From assembly GCA_014872785.1 (NCBI GenBank), contig WKFJ01000014.1, positions 217,422 through 281,421 of the forward strand: a stretch of 64,000 nt of DNA, read 5' to 3'. How positions within the stretch are numbered: the first letter of the stretch is position 1; each line of letters begins with the position of its first letter. This DNA is from Alteromonadaceae bacterium. GTDB taxonomy: Bacteria; Pseudomonadota; Gammaproteobacteria; Enterobacterales; Alteromonadaceae. Below are positions 8,581-17,999 of this stretch, in pieces. The notes beneath the pieces are model-generated. The model was not told the DNA's origin. It saw only the letters and a program-made list of their open reading frames with translations, and searched no databases. Both the position numbers and the translations under genes were made by a program.

Positions 8581-9141
8581 TTACTCTTCGTAAGGCATGG
8601 CGTTGTCTAGCATTAGTGTATACGCAGACGTGCCCAGTTCATTAGAATTCATTGCTATATCAAGCGTACCTTCAAACCAGAACGGGTCATAAAGGCTGTT
8701 TAATTGAATACCTTCTTTGTGTTTTACGTAGATGATTTGATTAGGCGGCGGTGGCGGTAAATGCAAACAAGCGCCGAAATACGGAACGATAAAAAACTCT
8801 GTGACCCGTTGTTGGTCGTCACTTTCCAAAGGGACAATAAAGCCTGGGAGCTTAATGGCTTTGCCATTGAATGCGGGTACAACTTCGGCTGAGGTTAATG
8901 CCTGTTGGTAGCGGGCAATTTCTTCAGATTCGCTATTTTCGAGCGCTGCCAAATCATCTTCAGACGAGCCATCTTCAATGCCTGCAATAAATTCAGGTGG
9001 ATTTAAAATAGCTTCCAAATCTTCGGCTGGCATTAACGCTTGCCATTCGATCATTTCATAATCTTTCGCGTGGGCAATGCTTGCGAAGACCAGAAAAACG
9101 GCTGGCACTAGCGCCTTAAGCCAAAAAGATTTAGTGAGCAT
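8581..9141 (-). CDS. Exported DUF3299 family protein
   Basis: The start is taken at the internal ATG at 9141, which gives a proper signal peptide (FWLKALVPAVFLVFASIAHA); the longer frame to 9228 adds a stretch unlike an export signal. The mature part contains KAIKLPGFIVPLESDDQQ, FFIVPYFGACLHLPPPPPNQ and LYDPFWFEGTL, the hallmarks of DUF3299. Related genes often sit beside metal or lipoprotein ABC transporters, but no transporter is present here. The exact role is unknown. It is first in a two-gene unit with the gene at 8113. Confidence 0.75.
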   Translation of the reverse strand: MLTKSFWLKALVPAVFLVFASIAHAKDYEMIEWQALMPAEDLEAILNPPEFIAGIEDGSSEDDLAALENSESEEIARYQQALTSAEVVPAFNGKAIKLPGFIVPLESDDQQRVTEFFIVPYFGACLHLPPPPPNQIIYVKHKEGIQLNSLYDPFWFEGTLDIAMNSNELGTSAYTLMLDNAMPYEE

Positions 9142-9303
9142 ACTTATTCGTCGCTTATCAATGAATTGTTTTGTTGCAGATTTATACCATAAAACGCTGA
9201 ATACGGTAACAACCCGCCTAAGGTTCACCTCCAGTTAAATGTCACAAAGTTTAAATACTTACATTGTGTCGAATTGTGACCGCATGATTTCCCGCGTGAG
9301 TTA

Positions 9304-10080
9304 TCACATTTGCTGTAATTGCATTGCATCATTGCGCTTGTCTACCTTGTGTTGTTCGTCTGAACGGCCGAACTTCCAATAGCTGCTTAAATAAAGCTCA
9401 TTTCGCGATACCGAAAACCGTTCTGCAAACAACGCCCGCATTTCACGCATTTGCGAAAATTCCGCCGCTGCCCAGATAGAGGGCGTTGAGTCTGGAAAGC
9501 TAGCACCAGATATGCGACTGGCTAGCCCACCACTGTTTTGGTCAACCCAGATAACATCGATATCCTTGGGTTTTACCAATGCTCTAATGTCGTTTTCTGA
9601 TCCTACGCTGATAAATGCATAGCCTTTAGTGTCCTTGGGAATACTCTCTAGATGGCTTTCAATGGCGGGTAATGCTGTGGTATCGCCTGCTAATAGTACC
9701 CAGTCTGCCTTGGTATCGACTTGCTTAACACTGCCTGGACCGGCGATGGCAATTTCATCTCCCAGCTTTGCCTTGGCAGCCCAGGTTGCCGCCGGACCAC
9801 TAACACCATTGTGAGCATGCAACACCATGTCTATCTGCAGCTGCCCTTTGTTTTTGTCCAATTTACGAATGGTGTAGGTGCGCATCATTCTTGGTGTATC
9901 TTGATGACTTGAAGAGGTAAAGGGCACGCCCGAGGCCTCAAAAATGAGTTTGATGTAAGCTCCGGGCTGTACGGCTGGGAATTGCTTTAAACGCTCACTT
10001 TCAAGGATTACCGATTGCATATTTTCACTTAATCTTGATGTGTCTTTGACACGAGTGATGATAGGGATGGGTTTACTCAT
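9304..10080 (-). CDS. Siderophore-interacting FAD-binding reductase
   Basis: A 258-residue cytoplasmic flavoprotein. The FAD-binding barrel carries MRTYTIR followed by VLHAHNGVSGPAATWA. The C-terminal NAD(P)H-binding half has LLAGDTTALPAIESHL and ends with YLSSYWKFGRSDEQH, all features of the ViuB/SIP family. These enzymes reduce ferric siderophores inside the cell to release iron. A Fur-like box lies 37-58 bp upstream of the start codon, so iron repression is expected. There is no siderophore transporter nearby, so it probably serves systems elsewhere. Confidence 0.88.
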   Translation of the reverse strand: MSKPIPIITRVKDTSRLSENMQSVILESERLKQFPAVQPGAYIKLIFEASGVPFTSSSHQDTPRMMRTYTIRKLDKNKGQLQIDMVLHAHNGVSGPAATWAAKAKLGDEIAIAGPGSVKQVDTKADWVLLAGDTTALPAIESHLESIPKDTKGYAFISVGSENDIRALVKPKDIDVIWVDQNSGGLASRISGASFPDSTPSIWAAAEFSQMREMRALFAERFSVSRNELYLSSYWKFGRSDEQHKVDKRNDAMQLQQM

Positions 10081-10116
10081 ACTTGTCTCCTTTAATTACG
10101 CACCCTCTATTTAATA

Positions 10117-10138
10117 AAAATAATAATCATTCTCATTA
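10117..10138. promoter_or_regulatory. Fur-box-like operator
   Basis: AAATAATAATCATTCTCATT closely resembles the Fur consensus GATAATGATAATCATTATC and lies in the leader of the siderophore-interacting reductase. The divergent VOC gene starts 132 bp away and might also be affected. Confidence 0.65.
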
Positions 10139-10269
10139 AAGTGATAGAGACAATTATTTAGACTAATTAATTCGATTAAATCGAAAAACTTTATTGCGAT
10201 TTGCCGCGTAACATTTTCTACTAGATAGGGTAAGACCCTACCAACGTTAACAAAAACAAAAGGAAGCAT

Positions 10270-10650
10270 ATGTTTAGTCATGTCATGCTAGGTGCGAACG
10301 ATGTTGAGGCATCGAAAAAGTTTTATGATGCGGTATTAGGCGCAATCGGTTACAAACCGGGAGTAATGGACGATAAAGGTCGCGTGTTTTACTACACCAA
10401 GACGGGCGTTTTTGCGATTACAAAACCGATAAATGGCGAAGAAGCTTGCCACGGCAATGGTTCAACCATTGGCTTCGCTGTACCTAATGCCGAAGTTGCT
10501 CAAGCGTTTCACGCAGCCGGTGTGGAAAACGGTGGTGTTGCTTGTGAAGATCCACCGGGGATTCGAGAAGGTGGCGGCAAGGCCTTGTACTTAGCCTACC
10601 TAAGAGATCCTTCAGGCAATAAAATCTGTGCGTTGCAGCTTGTGAAATAG
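10270..10650 (+). CDS. VOC (glyoxalase/dioxygenase) family protein
   Basis: A 126-residue single-domain protein with the paired beta-alpha-beta-beta-beta modules of the vicinal oxygen chelate fold. It opens with FSHVMLGANDVEASKKFYDA and ends in YLAYLRDPSGNKICALQ. Potential metal ligands are the early His and the late Glu/Asp region. AAGGAAG precedes the ATG. Close relatives are usually annotated only as glyoxalase-like; a substrate cannot be assigned. Confidence 0.8.
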   Translation: MFSHVMLGANDVEASKKFYDAVLGAIGYKPGVMDDKGRVFYYTKTGVFAITKPINGEEACHGNGSTIGFAVPNAEVAQAFHAAGVENGGVACEDPPGIREGGGKALYLAYLRDPSGNKICALQLVK

Positions 10651-10675
10651 TTCCGCAAAGATCAACAAGCCCTAA

Positions 10676-11050
10676 TTACATTGAAGGGAACGCCTCACAT
10701 GGTGTTCCCTGATGAAACTTTATTTGCCAGCCAGTGCTGGTTTTTACCCACAGTGAACTTCTTCTGCTGTGTTGTGACTTATGCCCTTCAATATCTTCTA
10801 CAAATAACTCGTACGTCAGCAATTTAGCGTTATCAGAAATACCTTCCTCGGCGAAGCGCTGGCCAACAATGGATGTGTTTTCGTTTTGCTCTTGCGATAA
10901 CTCCGCGATGATTTGTTCGCGATTAAAGCGGCGGCCGGAAGCGCCGATTTCAATAAATTCAGGGTGTAATAATCGCTCCAATTCAGCGCGGCTCTTGCGA
11001 GTATCGTTAGCAAACAGTGCTTGTTCTTGCTCGATGATGACGTGCGTCAT
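10676..11050 (-). CDS. DUF4440 / NTF2-like protein
   Basis: A 124-residue protein with the DUF4440 pattern: an N-terminal helix (MTHVIIEQEQALFANDTR), LLHPEFIEIGASGRRFNRE and a closing WVKTSTGWQIKFHQGT. The cone-shaped NTF2-like fold serves as a ligand-binding pocket or small enzyme. The function is unknown. It starts nine bases after the acyltransferase gene's stop on the same strand, so the two are probably cotranscribed. Confidence 0.8.
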   Translation of the reverse strand: MTHVIIEQEQALFANDTRKSRAELERLLHPEFIEIGASGRRFNREQIIAELSQEQNENTSIVGQRFAEEGISDNAKLLTYELFVEDIEGHKSQHSRRSSLWVKTSTGWQIKFHQGTPCEAFPSM

Positions 11051-11059
11051 AAGTGTTTA

Positions 11060-11914
11060 TTATTGTTGTTTTCGAATACCAGTATCTTGCACTTTTTGGT
11101 AGAGGAACTCAGTAAGTTCTTGTCGGCCATTGCAGTGCGCCATCTGTTCCCACGTGATAGGGTCGCCAATATCGAGCTCGATATCGTCATTAAACTTATT
11201 CAGTGCTTCATGCACTAAAAGCGCCATGCGCAAAGGCTCGGCGATGTGCGATGCAACGTGGAATTTACGACTGTTGCTGCCATAAAAATGCACAGGGATA
11301 ACCGTGGGTTTAGCATCATTAATCAGTTTGGCGGCAAAGGTGCTCCAAGGGCCATCTTCGATTGCGCCAAAGCCAAAACGATCTGCGGTTGATACCATGC
11401 CCGACGGGAAAATCAGTACCGGAACTTCTTCTTTTAAGAAATGTTGGGCGCACCGTTTAGATTTGATGTTGGTTTTAATTGCTTGTTTGTTATTGGCAAA
11501 ATCTACCGGCAGAAAGTAGGGTGCCAAGTCCCGGTCTTGGCACAGCAGCGAATTGAGCATAATGCGAAAGTCTCCGCGCGTTTTTACTGCCAAGTCACAC
11601 AAAATTATGCCATCTACGACACCAAAAGGGTGATTCGCCAAAAACATAACCGGCCCGGTTTTGGGTATTTTTGCCAGTTGAGATGCATTGTATTTAGGTG
11701 TGATATTGGCGCGCACCAAGGCGTTGGCAAAGAAGGTTTCAATATTAAAGGTTTGTGACTTTAGCTCATTGTAGATAGCTTCTATTTTGCGTCGGCCAAA
11801 CATGACTTCCAGAGAAGAAACTAACTTTTGAGTGACCCAAGGGTCGTTGGGTTCTACGTAGGAAATACGCGGCTTATCCCGTACATAAGGCGCTGCAGCA
11901 AAGCTTTCAGTCAT
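11060..11914 (-). CDS. PlsC-like lysophospholipid acyltransferase
   Basis: A 284-residue cytoplasmic or membrane-associated acyltransferase. The catalytic motif is NHPFGVVDG (the His and Asp pair of the PlsC/hemolysin-like branch). The second block is FPSGMVST, matching the substrate-binding FPxG motif, and a third is VIPVHFYGSNSR. The family transfers acyl chains onto lysolipids or onto ornithine-type lipid precursors; which one cannot be told. It is the first gene of a unit with the DUF4440 gene. Confidence 0.82.
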   Translation of the reverse strand: MTESFAAAPYVRDKPRISYVEPNDPWVTQKLVSSLEVMFGRRKIEAIYNELKSQTFNIETFFANALVRANITPKYNASQLAKIPKTGPVMFLANHPFGVVDGIILCDLAVKTRGDFRIMLNSLLCQDRDLAPYFLPVDFANNKQAIKTNIKSKRCAQHFLKEEVPVLIFPSGMVSTADRFGFGAIEDGPWSTFAAKLINDAKPTVIPVHFYGSNSRKFHVASHIAEPLRMALLVHEALNKFNDDIELDIGDPITWEQMAHCNGRQELTEFLYQKVQDTGIRKQQ

Positions 11915-12156
11915 TAAACATCTCTTATCGTGATACCTCAGGTAAGACTTTGTATAGGGCGATTTAGTTCCAGCTATTTGTCGCTGAGGTATGACGTTGG
12001 GTCTGTAACATAAATTGACGTAAGATGAACATTATTCAATGACAGATAAATGACAATCGGTAGTATTGTGTATGCTTGGTTAGTTGCCTACTCCAACTAA
12101 CTGAATATTGGGATATTTAGGCGATATTTCACAGGTGGAAGGTAATTGTTAAGAAC

Positions 12157-12693
12157 ATGGACACTCGTTTTAGTATCTTAAAATCCTTAAATGCAGGGGA
12201 TTTTCAGCACCTTAACGGCTCATTAGAAATCCATTTAAAAGGAACTGCAGCGCTGCTTAAACAGTGGGGCGCGTCTGAAGTTTTGCAAACCGCAGGGCTG
12301 TTTCATGCCGCTTATGGCACTGCTGGGCTCAGTCAGCACATGGTGTCTTTAGAGCAGAGGCAGTCTATTGCACAAACTATTGGCAAAGACGCAGAAGCGC
12401 TTGTGTATTTATATTGCTCTTGTGATAGAAACTTCGTGTTTCCGCAGTTTGGCAAAGGGCAAAACATTGTTTTTCGCGACAGGTTTACTGGCACTGATTT
12501 TGAACTGTCTAACGATGATGCACTTATGTTTTGCGAGCTGACGGTGGCCAATGAATTGGAGCTGGTTTATGCCAGTGACGCCTTTAAAAAACAACATGGG
12601 CACGGCTTGTATGAGCTATTTAATCGCATGGAAAAGTACTTATCTCAGTGCGCAAAAGCAGAGTATAAAACGGCGTTAAGAGATATCATCTAG
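12157..12693 (+). CDS. DUF6817 / HD-like domain protein
   Basis: A 178-residue cytoplasmic protein. The block GSLEIHLKGTAALLKQWGAS followed by AGLFHAAYGT resembles the DUF6817 family, an HD-domain-like helical fold in which His residues may hold a metal. The later block contains FCELTVANELELV. No catalytic activity is established for the family. It is transcribed toward a small membrane protein gene 34 bp downstream and may be cotranscribed with it. The ~240 bp upstream presumably holds the promoter. Confidence 0.6.
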   Translation: MDTRFSILKSLNAGDFQHLNGSLEIHLKGTAALLKQWGASEVLQTAGLFHAAYGTAGLSQHMVSLEQRQSIAQTIGKDAEALVYLYCSCDRNFVFPQFGKGQNIVFRDRFTGTDFELSNDDALMFCELTVANELELVYASDAFKKQHGHGLYELFNRMEKYLSQCAKAEYKTALRDII

Positions 12694-12727
12694 CGCTTTA
12701 TAAAAATCGGTAACGGATTGCCAAGCC

Positions 12728-13162
12728 ATGTTCGACATACATACACGCCTAACTAAACTAGCTTGCTGGCTAATGGCATTTAACTGCGTTGTTGGCGCCA
12801 TTACATTGGCCATTGTGTTACCGACATTTCAATCAGTCGTCGAAGATTTTTCCGCTTCTGCAATTCTGGTAGTGCTGTTTATCATGCTGCTGGTGTTCAA
12901 CTTCTACCTTGTTTATCGGGTTTATCAGAAAAGTGTTCGGGCACTTAAAATCAGTGTATGGCTTTATGTCTTACAAATTATCAGTATTGAAACTGAGTTC
13001 TTTTCGTTTTATCTAAACACTGGTCTGCAGCTTACCCTGTCTTGGTCTTTCGAAAATGTGGTGTTGTCCATTAATTTCGCCGCATTGGCGATAAGTTTGT
13101 TGCTACATAAGGCCTACAAGGGAGTCGCTTACCAAAATGAAACGGTTGCCCCTGTGCCTTAA
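12728..13162 (+). CDS. Four-helix integral membrane protein
   Basis: A 144-residue protein with about four membrane segments: residues ~10-33, ~43-65, ~76-95 and ~107-127. There are no charged motifs suggesting a transporter signature and the family is not recognised. Its last four bases overlap the stop of the convergent AraC-type gene. Confidence 0.65.
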   Translation: MFDIHTRLTKLACWLMAFNCVVGAITLAIVLPTFQSVVEDFSASAILVVLFIMLLVFNFYLVYRVYQKSVRALKISVWLYVLQIISIETEFFSFYLNTGLQLTLSWSFENVVLSINFAALAISLLLHKAYKGVAYQNETVAPVP

Positions 13163-14061
13163 TTAACAAGCGAAGTCTTGGTTTCTTCTGAAGGGGAGAC
13201 GCCAAAGTGGCGTTTGTATTCTCGGCTAAATTGCCCAGCGTTGTTGTAACCCACACTGTTAAAAGCAGCGCTCACGCTTTCACCTTGCATTATTAAGCTG
13301 CGGGCACGTCCTAATTTCACTTGCTTGGCATACTGCACAGGTGAGATATGCATGACCTCTTTGAAGCGCTTCTGAAACCCAGAATTGCTCATATTGACTT
13401 GTTTAGCGAGCTCTTCCACCGAGGTTGCGCTTTGAATATTCTGATGAATAAATTCAACAGCTTTGGATATTTGATGCACCTTGCCACTGTTGTGAACAAA
13501 GTCTATCAGCGGTGCATTGGCAGGTTGCGAGAGCAATCTAAAATACAGTTCGTCTTCTAAATTCTCGCCGAGCACCGCCATTTCCAATGGGTTTTGGCAC
13601 CTGCGCAATATACTTAATAAAGTTGCCAAAAGCTCGCTATCAAGCGGTGAGCTGTATATGACTGAATGGTGTTTGTGTTGTTCTCTAGGGGCGGCAAAGT
13701 TAGCGTGTTGCATGCGCATAAGCACGTTTGCCAGCTTTACCTTGTTGATGTAAATACCAATGCCAAACAAGGGCGAGTCGCTATTGCCTTCAAGTGTTTC
13801 AAAGCGCACCGGCATAGGGGTTAACAAGGTCAAATAATTGGGAGGCGATTGCACATAACTCTTGCCTTCCACCGTTACCCTTTTTTTGCCTTGTAGAATA
13901 ATGCTGATACCGGCATCGCATACGTCAGTGGTTTTTTCATGAGCGTCGGTGTGTTTAAAAATTACCAGACCTGGCATCGGTAGTTCCAGCATACCTGTAT
14001 CCGAGATCAGGCCGTTTATCTCGTCACATAGGCTGTTTATTAGCGATTGTTGCTGAGCCAT
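13159..14061 (-). CDS. AraC-family transcriptional regulator
   Basis: A 300-residue regulator. The N-terminal half (residues ~20-180) matches the AraC N-terminal domain found before many dehydrogenase genes (DAGISIILQGKKRVTVEGK). The C-terminal half has two helix-turn-helix motifs: SVEELAKQVNMSNSGFQKRF and SAAFNSVGYNNAGQFSREYK, ending FGVSPSEE. It is divergent from the molybdenum hydroxylase pair with about 175 bp between the starts. It is therefore the likely activator of those genes, with an aldehyde or other small substrate as effector (inference). Confidence 0.85.
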   Translation of the reverse strand: MAQQQSLINSLCDEINGLISDTGMLELPMPGLVIFKHTDAHEKTTDVCDAGISIILQGKKRVTVEGKSYVQSPPNYLTLLTPMPVRFETLEGNSDSPLFGIGIYINKVKLANVLMRMQHANFAAPREQHKHHSVIYSSPLDSELLATLLSILRRCQNPLEMAVLGENLEDELYFRLLSQPANAPLIDFVHNSGKVHQISKAVEFIHQNIQSATSVEELAKQVNMSNSGFQKRFKEVMHISPVQYAKQVKLGRARSLIMQGESVSAAFNSVGYNNAGQFSREYKRHFGVSPSEETKTSLVN

Positions 14062-14237
14062 CGTTTTCTCCTATTTATGCTGGATAGTGTAAGTAATAAA
14101 ACAAAAATTACCAAAATTTAATAATTGTTTGCTGGAATGTGTAAGAGATTAATCGTTTTGTGTACGTGTTTTTTATCTATTTAAGGCTAGAATTTAAACA
14201 ATTGAATAGGCATCCAGAGCAGAAGAGGTCGTTTAAT

Positions 14238-14765
14238 ATGATCAGTTTTTCCTTAAACGGAGAGCAAGTCTCCACTGACGTATCTCCCGATACCCCATTA
14301 TTGTGGGTAGTTAGAGAACACTTTGCGTTAACCGGTCCTAAATTTGGTTGTGGTATGGGGCTTTGCGGTGCATGTACTATGCATTTCAATGGTACCGCTG
14401 TACGCACCTGCGTGTTACCTGTGGCGGCGGTGGCCAATAGTGAAGTGACTACTATAGAAGGAGTGGGTACGCCTGAAGACCTACATGTAGTGCAGCAGGC
14501 GTGGATTAAGAACAACGTGCCTCAATGTGGTTATTGCCAATCTGGTCAAATTATGTCGGCGATATCACTGCTAAAGACCAATCCTAATCCCAGTGACAAA
14601 GAGATTGATGATGCTATGAGTGGCAACATATGCCGCTGCGGTACTTACCCTAGAATCAAGCAAGCGATTCACGATGCTGCAGGGGCGATGCAAACAGGCG
14701 TCGTGCTGTTTGACCCGAAAAAAGAGCTCGAACTTGAGCCAACTGAACAAGGAGAGCTCGCATGA
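14238..14765 (+). CDS. [2Fe-2S] small subunit of a molybdenum hydroxylase
   Basis: A 175-residue electron-transfer subunit. The plant-type cluster is held by Cys38, Cys43, Cys46 and Cys58 (CGMGLCGAC...C). The second cluster is held by CGYC (Cys97, Cys100) and CRC (Cys132, Cys134). This is the IorA-type small subunit of xanthine-oxidase family enzymes. The start is at ATG 14238 with AGAGG upstream; the longer frame to 14160 has no matching extension in the family. The stop overlaps the start of the large subunit gene (ATGA), showing coupled translation. Confidence 0.92.
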   Translation: MISFSLNGEQVSTDVSPDTPLLWVVREHFALTGPKFGCGMGLCGACTMHFNGTAVRTCVLPVAAVANSEVTTIEGVGTPEDLHVVQQAWIKNNVPQCGYCQSGQIMSAISLLKTNPNPSDKEIDDAMSGNICRCGTYPRIKQAIHDAAGAMQTGVVLFDPKKELELEPTEQGELA

Positions 14766-16972
14766 CACAGGCTGTGAATATCTCATTATCCAGAAGAAGC
14801 TTTCTCAAAGCCTCTGGGGTTGCAACTGGTGGTTTAGTCGTGGCAACGTCATTGCAAGGTTGTGGTTCATCGGCCAAGCCTGTCCCTTATGCCAAGGACT
14901 TTCAGCCAAATGCGTTTTTGCAGGTAAGCGCAAAAGGCGATGTCTTGTTTCTAATTCCCAATGCCGAAATGGGGCAGGGAATCAAAATGGGCTTAAGCAC
15001 ACTGGTGGCGGAAGAACTCAATATGGCACCAGCGGCAGTTGAAACCAAATTTGCCGGGTCTCACAAAGCCTATAACATGCCAAGTATGGGCGCGCAGATC
15101 ACAGGTGGCAGCACTACCATCAAAGAGCGCTTTTTACCGCTGCGTCAGGCCGCCGCGTCGGTTGCAGATGTAATGCTCAGTGCTGCTGCACGAGATTTAG
15201 GTGTAGCGAAATCCGAACTTACACTACGCAATAAACAGATAGTTCACGCCGGCAAGCAATACGACTGGGCTCAGTTTATTGCAACTGCGAAAACGCTACC
15301 CGTCGCTGAATCCATAGCTCTTAAGTCGCCGAAAGACTTTACCCTTATTGGTAAAGATCGCACACCTCGTACAGATGCGATTGCCAAGGTAACCGGAAGC
15401 GCCGAGTTTGGCATGGATGTAAAAGTGCCAAATGCAAAAGTAGCGGTCGTCGTGGCTTCGCCAGTTTATGGTGGCTCGGTTAAAAGCTTTGATGCTACAA
15501 ATGCTAAATCAATGTCGGGCGTTCAGCACGTTGTCACTATTTTTAACGGGGTGGCGATAGTTGCCGACACTTACTGGCAAGCGCGACAGGCCGCAAAAAG
15601 CGTTAGCGTTGAGTGGAACAATCCTGAACTAGCCAAATATTCAAACAGCAATCTGGAGACAGAATTGCAACAAGCGCTTGATAGCGAAGAAGGGTTAAAT
15701 GCCTTCGAGCAAGGCGACACAGAAAAAGCGTTTGCTAAGGCCAAGAAAACACATTCTGCGCAATACAAAGCGCCTTATTTGGCGCATGCGACGATGGAGC
15801 CTATGAATTGCACGGTACAAATTAAAAATGGTGCAATGGATGTGTGGATCCCGACACAAGCACCGGGACTGGCTGCTCAAGTCGCCTCAGAGCACAGCGG
15901 CATTTCCAGAGAAAATATTCGCATCCACAGTACCTTTCTAGGCGGAGGTTTCGGCAGACGGGCAGGGCATGATTACCTTGCGCAAGCGGCCGAAATTGCG
16001 CTCCAAACAGGAGAAACCATTCAGCTGGTATGGAGTCGTGAAGACGACACCCAACAGGGTTACTACCGTCCTATCTCTTGGGTTAAGTTTGACGCGGGGC
16101 TAGACGATGCCGGTAAGCTATCTGCCTGGCAGGTAAAAAGAGCCGGTCCCAACGTATTTCCTTATCTTGCCGATGAAGTCTTTGGCGCATTAGTGCCTGA
16201 GTTCTTGCCTAAAGGTATGGTTGATTGGATTAGTAAGCGTCCATACGGCGTATTTGCCGATTGGACGACGGATCATTCTAGCGTCGAGGGTCTATACGAA
16301 GACTACGATATCGAGAATAAAACAGCATTACACGAAACGGTTGACCCAGGGCTGAGGTGCGGCTTTTGGCGTTCGGTAGGACATTCCTTTTCAGGATTTT
16401 TCAAAGAGTGTTTTATGGATGAAATGGCGCATGAAGCAGGCGCCGATCCTGTTGCATTCAGACTCTCGCATCTCGATGGCAATCCAAGACTAAAACGAAC
16501 GGTGGAATTAGCGGCCGAAAAAGCCGGCTGGGCAACTCCCAAAGCAGGACGCGCATTGGGTATTGCCACTCATAAGAGTTTTGAGTCTTATGTAGCGCAA
16601 GTAGCGGAAGTATCTGTAAGTGGCGGGCAAATCAAGGTGCATAAGGTGGTTTGCGTGATTGACTGCGGTATCGCGGTGAACCCAGATATTGTGAAATCGC
16701 AAATGGAAAGCGGTATTAACTTTGGTTTAAGTGCGGCATTGCATCAGAAAGTCACCTTGAAAGACGGTGCAATAGAACAGAGCAATTTTCATGACTTCCA
16801 GATTTTGCGTATGAACGAAGCGCCAGACATTGAGGTGCACATTGTGCAAAGTGAAGAAGCGCCCACTGGAGTAGGTGAACCCGGCACACCACCTATCGCG
16901 GCAGCTGTGGCCAATGCGGTGTTCGCAGCTAGCGGTAAGCGTTTACGCGAGCTGCCTTTGTCTATGGCGTGA
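14762..16972 (+). CDS. Molybdopterin-binding large subunit, IorB-like
   Basis: A 736-residue catalytic subunit of the xanthine dehydrogenase family. The N-terminus carries a Tat motif (SRRSFLKAS) and a hydrophobic stretch ending LQGC, which could be a lipobox, so the complex is exported folded and perhaps anchored. Cofactor-binding blocks include [34 protein letters not shown] and the catalytic Glu in [13 protein letters not shown] (about residue 706). It resembles isoquinoline 1-oxidoreductase and aldehyde dehydrogenase subunits that pass electrons to a cytochrome. No FAD subunit, cytochrome or XdhC-type chaperone gene is adjacent. The substrate is unknown. Confidence 0.9.
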   Translation: MTQAVNISLSRRSFLKASGVATGGLVVATSLQGCGSSAKPVPYAKDFQPNAFLQVSAKGDVLFLIPNAEMGQGIKMGLSTLVAEELNMAPAAVETKFAGSHKAYNMPSMGAQITGGSTTIKERFLPLRQAAASVADVMLSAAARDLGVAKSELTLRNKQIVHAGKQYDWAQFIATAKTLPVAESIALKSPKDFTLIGKDRTPRTDAIAKVTGSAEFGMDVKVPNAKVAVVVASPVYGGSVKSFDATNAKSMSGVQHVVTIFNGVAIVADTYWQARQAAKSVSVEWNNPELAKYSNSNLETELQQALDSEEGLNAFEQGDTEKAFAKAKKTHSAQYKAPYLAHATMEPMNCTVQIKNGAMDVWIPTQAPGLAAQVASEHSGISRENIRIHSTFLGGGFGRRAGHDYLAQAAEIALQTGETIQLVWSREDDTQQGYYRPISWVKFDAGLDDAGKLSAWQVKRAGPNVFPYLADEVFGALVPEFLPKGMVDWISKRPYGVFADWTTDHSSVEGLYEDYDIENKTALHETVDPGLRCGFWRSVGHSFSGFFKECFMDEMAHEAGADPVAFRLSHLDGNPRLKRTVELAAEKAGWATPKAGRALGIATHKSFESYVAQVAEVSVSGGQIKVHKVVCVIDCGIAVNPDIVKSQMESGINFGLSAALHQKVTLKDGAIEQSNFHDFQILRMNEAPDIEVHIVQSEEAPTGVGEPGTPPIAAAVANAVFAASGKRLRELPLSMA

Positions 16973-17000
16973 TTGATGTAATCGCGGTTAAAACAGCAAT

Positions 17001-17027
17001 AAAAAAGTCCCTTTCGGGACTTTTTTT
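17001..17027. terminator. Bidirectional terminator
   Basis: AAAAAAGTCCC and GGGACTTTTTTT form a strong stem with loop TTTC. It can serve both the molybdenum hydroxylase operon and the convergent methyltransferase gene. Confidence 0.92.
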
Positions 17028-17043
17028 GACTGTACGCTGTGGC

Positions 17044-17865
17044 TTATATTTTTTCGAATAACAAGGTCATTCGATTGGATTCGCCGACTTTCTTCAGCTT
17101 TTCTGCGTTGGCTTCGTCACGCAGACTTGGCGGTAAAGACCAAACACCCCATTCGAGGTTATCGCGAATAACATTGTCTTTGGGGTTATTGTGGAAATAC
17201 GCTTCAGCCACGAGTTTAAATCCGTGTGCTTTTGCGACAGAAATCACGTAGCTTTTCGGTAGATAACCTTTACGAGCTGTCGCAACCGGGTCAAAACCTT
17301 CAGGTGCCTGATGTTGTACGATGCCTAATTTGCCGCCTTTTTTCAGCATCTCGTTATATTGTGCAAACGCCACACCTAGTTGGTTGCTGTTTTGTAGCCC
17401 GTGTAGACCGCGGAAGGTCAGTACCACATCAGCGTCTTTTGCACCTTCAGCGACGGGTAAGTCAGTGCCAAAATCCACTACCTGTACGTTGCCGTACACA
17501 GCTGCATTATCAGCTAGTTTTTTGTCATAGTTATTTCTTGAGCGAGCTCGGTATTCAGACTTGTTGTCCTTACTGTAATGCGCTGCAACGAAGGTACCTT
17601 TGTCTTTGAGCATAGGTGCCAAAATTTCAGTGTACCAACCGCCACCAGGCATGATTTCAACCACTTTGCTATCGGGTTTTACACCGAAAAAGGCCAACGT
17701 TTGAAAAGGTTTGCGAAACTCATCACGCAGTTTGTTTTTGTCGCTGCGATGGCTGTGGTCAAACGCTTCTGCTGAATGCGCACCATGACCATCGGCAAAG
17801 GTTGGCGTGGCTAGACCTAAGCTTGCTGTTGCCAAAAGGCTGAGGGTGAGAGCCTTAAATTTCAT
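17044..17865 (-). CDS. Exported class I methyltransferase-like protein
   Basis: A 273-residue protein with a signal peptide (KALTLSLLATASLGLATPTFA) and a Rossmann-like methyltransferase core. The SAM-site motif is KVVEIMPGGGWYTEIL and the post-motif is GGKLGIVQHQAPEG. It fits the predicted methyltransferase group COG4798. The signal peptide is odd, because SAM is not expected in the periplasm. Either the domain has been repurposed or the mature protein acts on something outside the cytoplasm in an undescribed way. A short His-rich segment (HGAHSAEAFDHSHR) follows the cleavage site. Confidence 0.78.
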   Translation of the reverse strand: MKFKALTLSLLATASLGLATPTFADGHGAHSAEAFDHSHRSDKNKLRDEFRKPFQTLAFFGVKPDSKVVEIMPGGGWYTEILAPMLKDKGTFVAAHYSKDNKSEYRARSRNNYDKKLADNAAVYGNVQVVDFGTDLPVAEGAKDADVVLTFRGLHGLQNSNQLGVAFAQYNEMLKKGGKLGIVQHQAPEGFDPVATARKGYLPKSYVISVAKAHGFKLVAEAYFHNNPKDNVIRDNLEWGVWSLPPSLRDEANAEKLKKVGESNRMTLLFEKI

Positions 17866-17999
17866 CCTGTATCTCCGTGTTAGGTTGGTTTAATTTATTC
17901 TACTTATTAACGCATCTAACGATGCACAAATTTATTGATTGAGCACTACTACGTATCAAGCTCACTTTTAGCGCACTGCTATGTTTTGATGAACTTGAT

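Noticed and set aside
10680..10710. Hairpin AGGGAACG...GTGTTCCCT as a terminator
   Set aside because: It lies inside the coding end of the DUF4440 gene and has no T-run.
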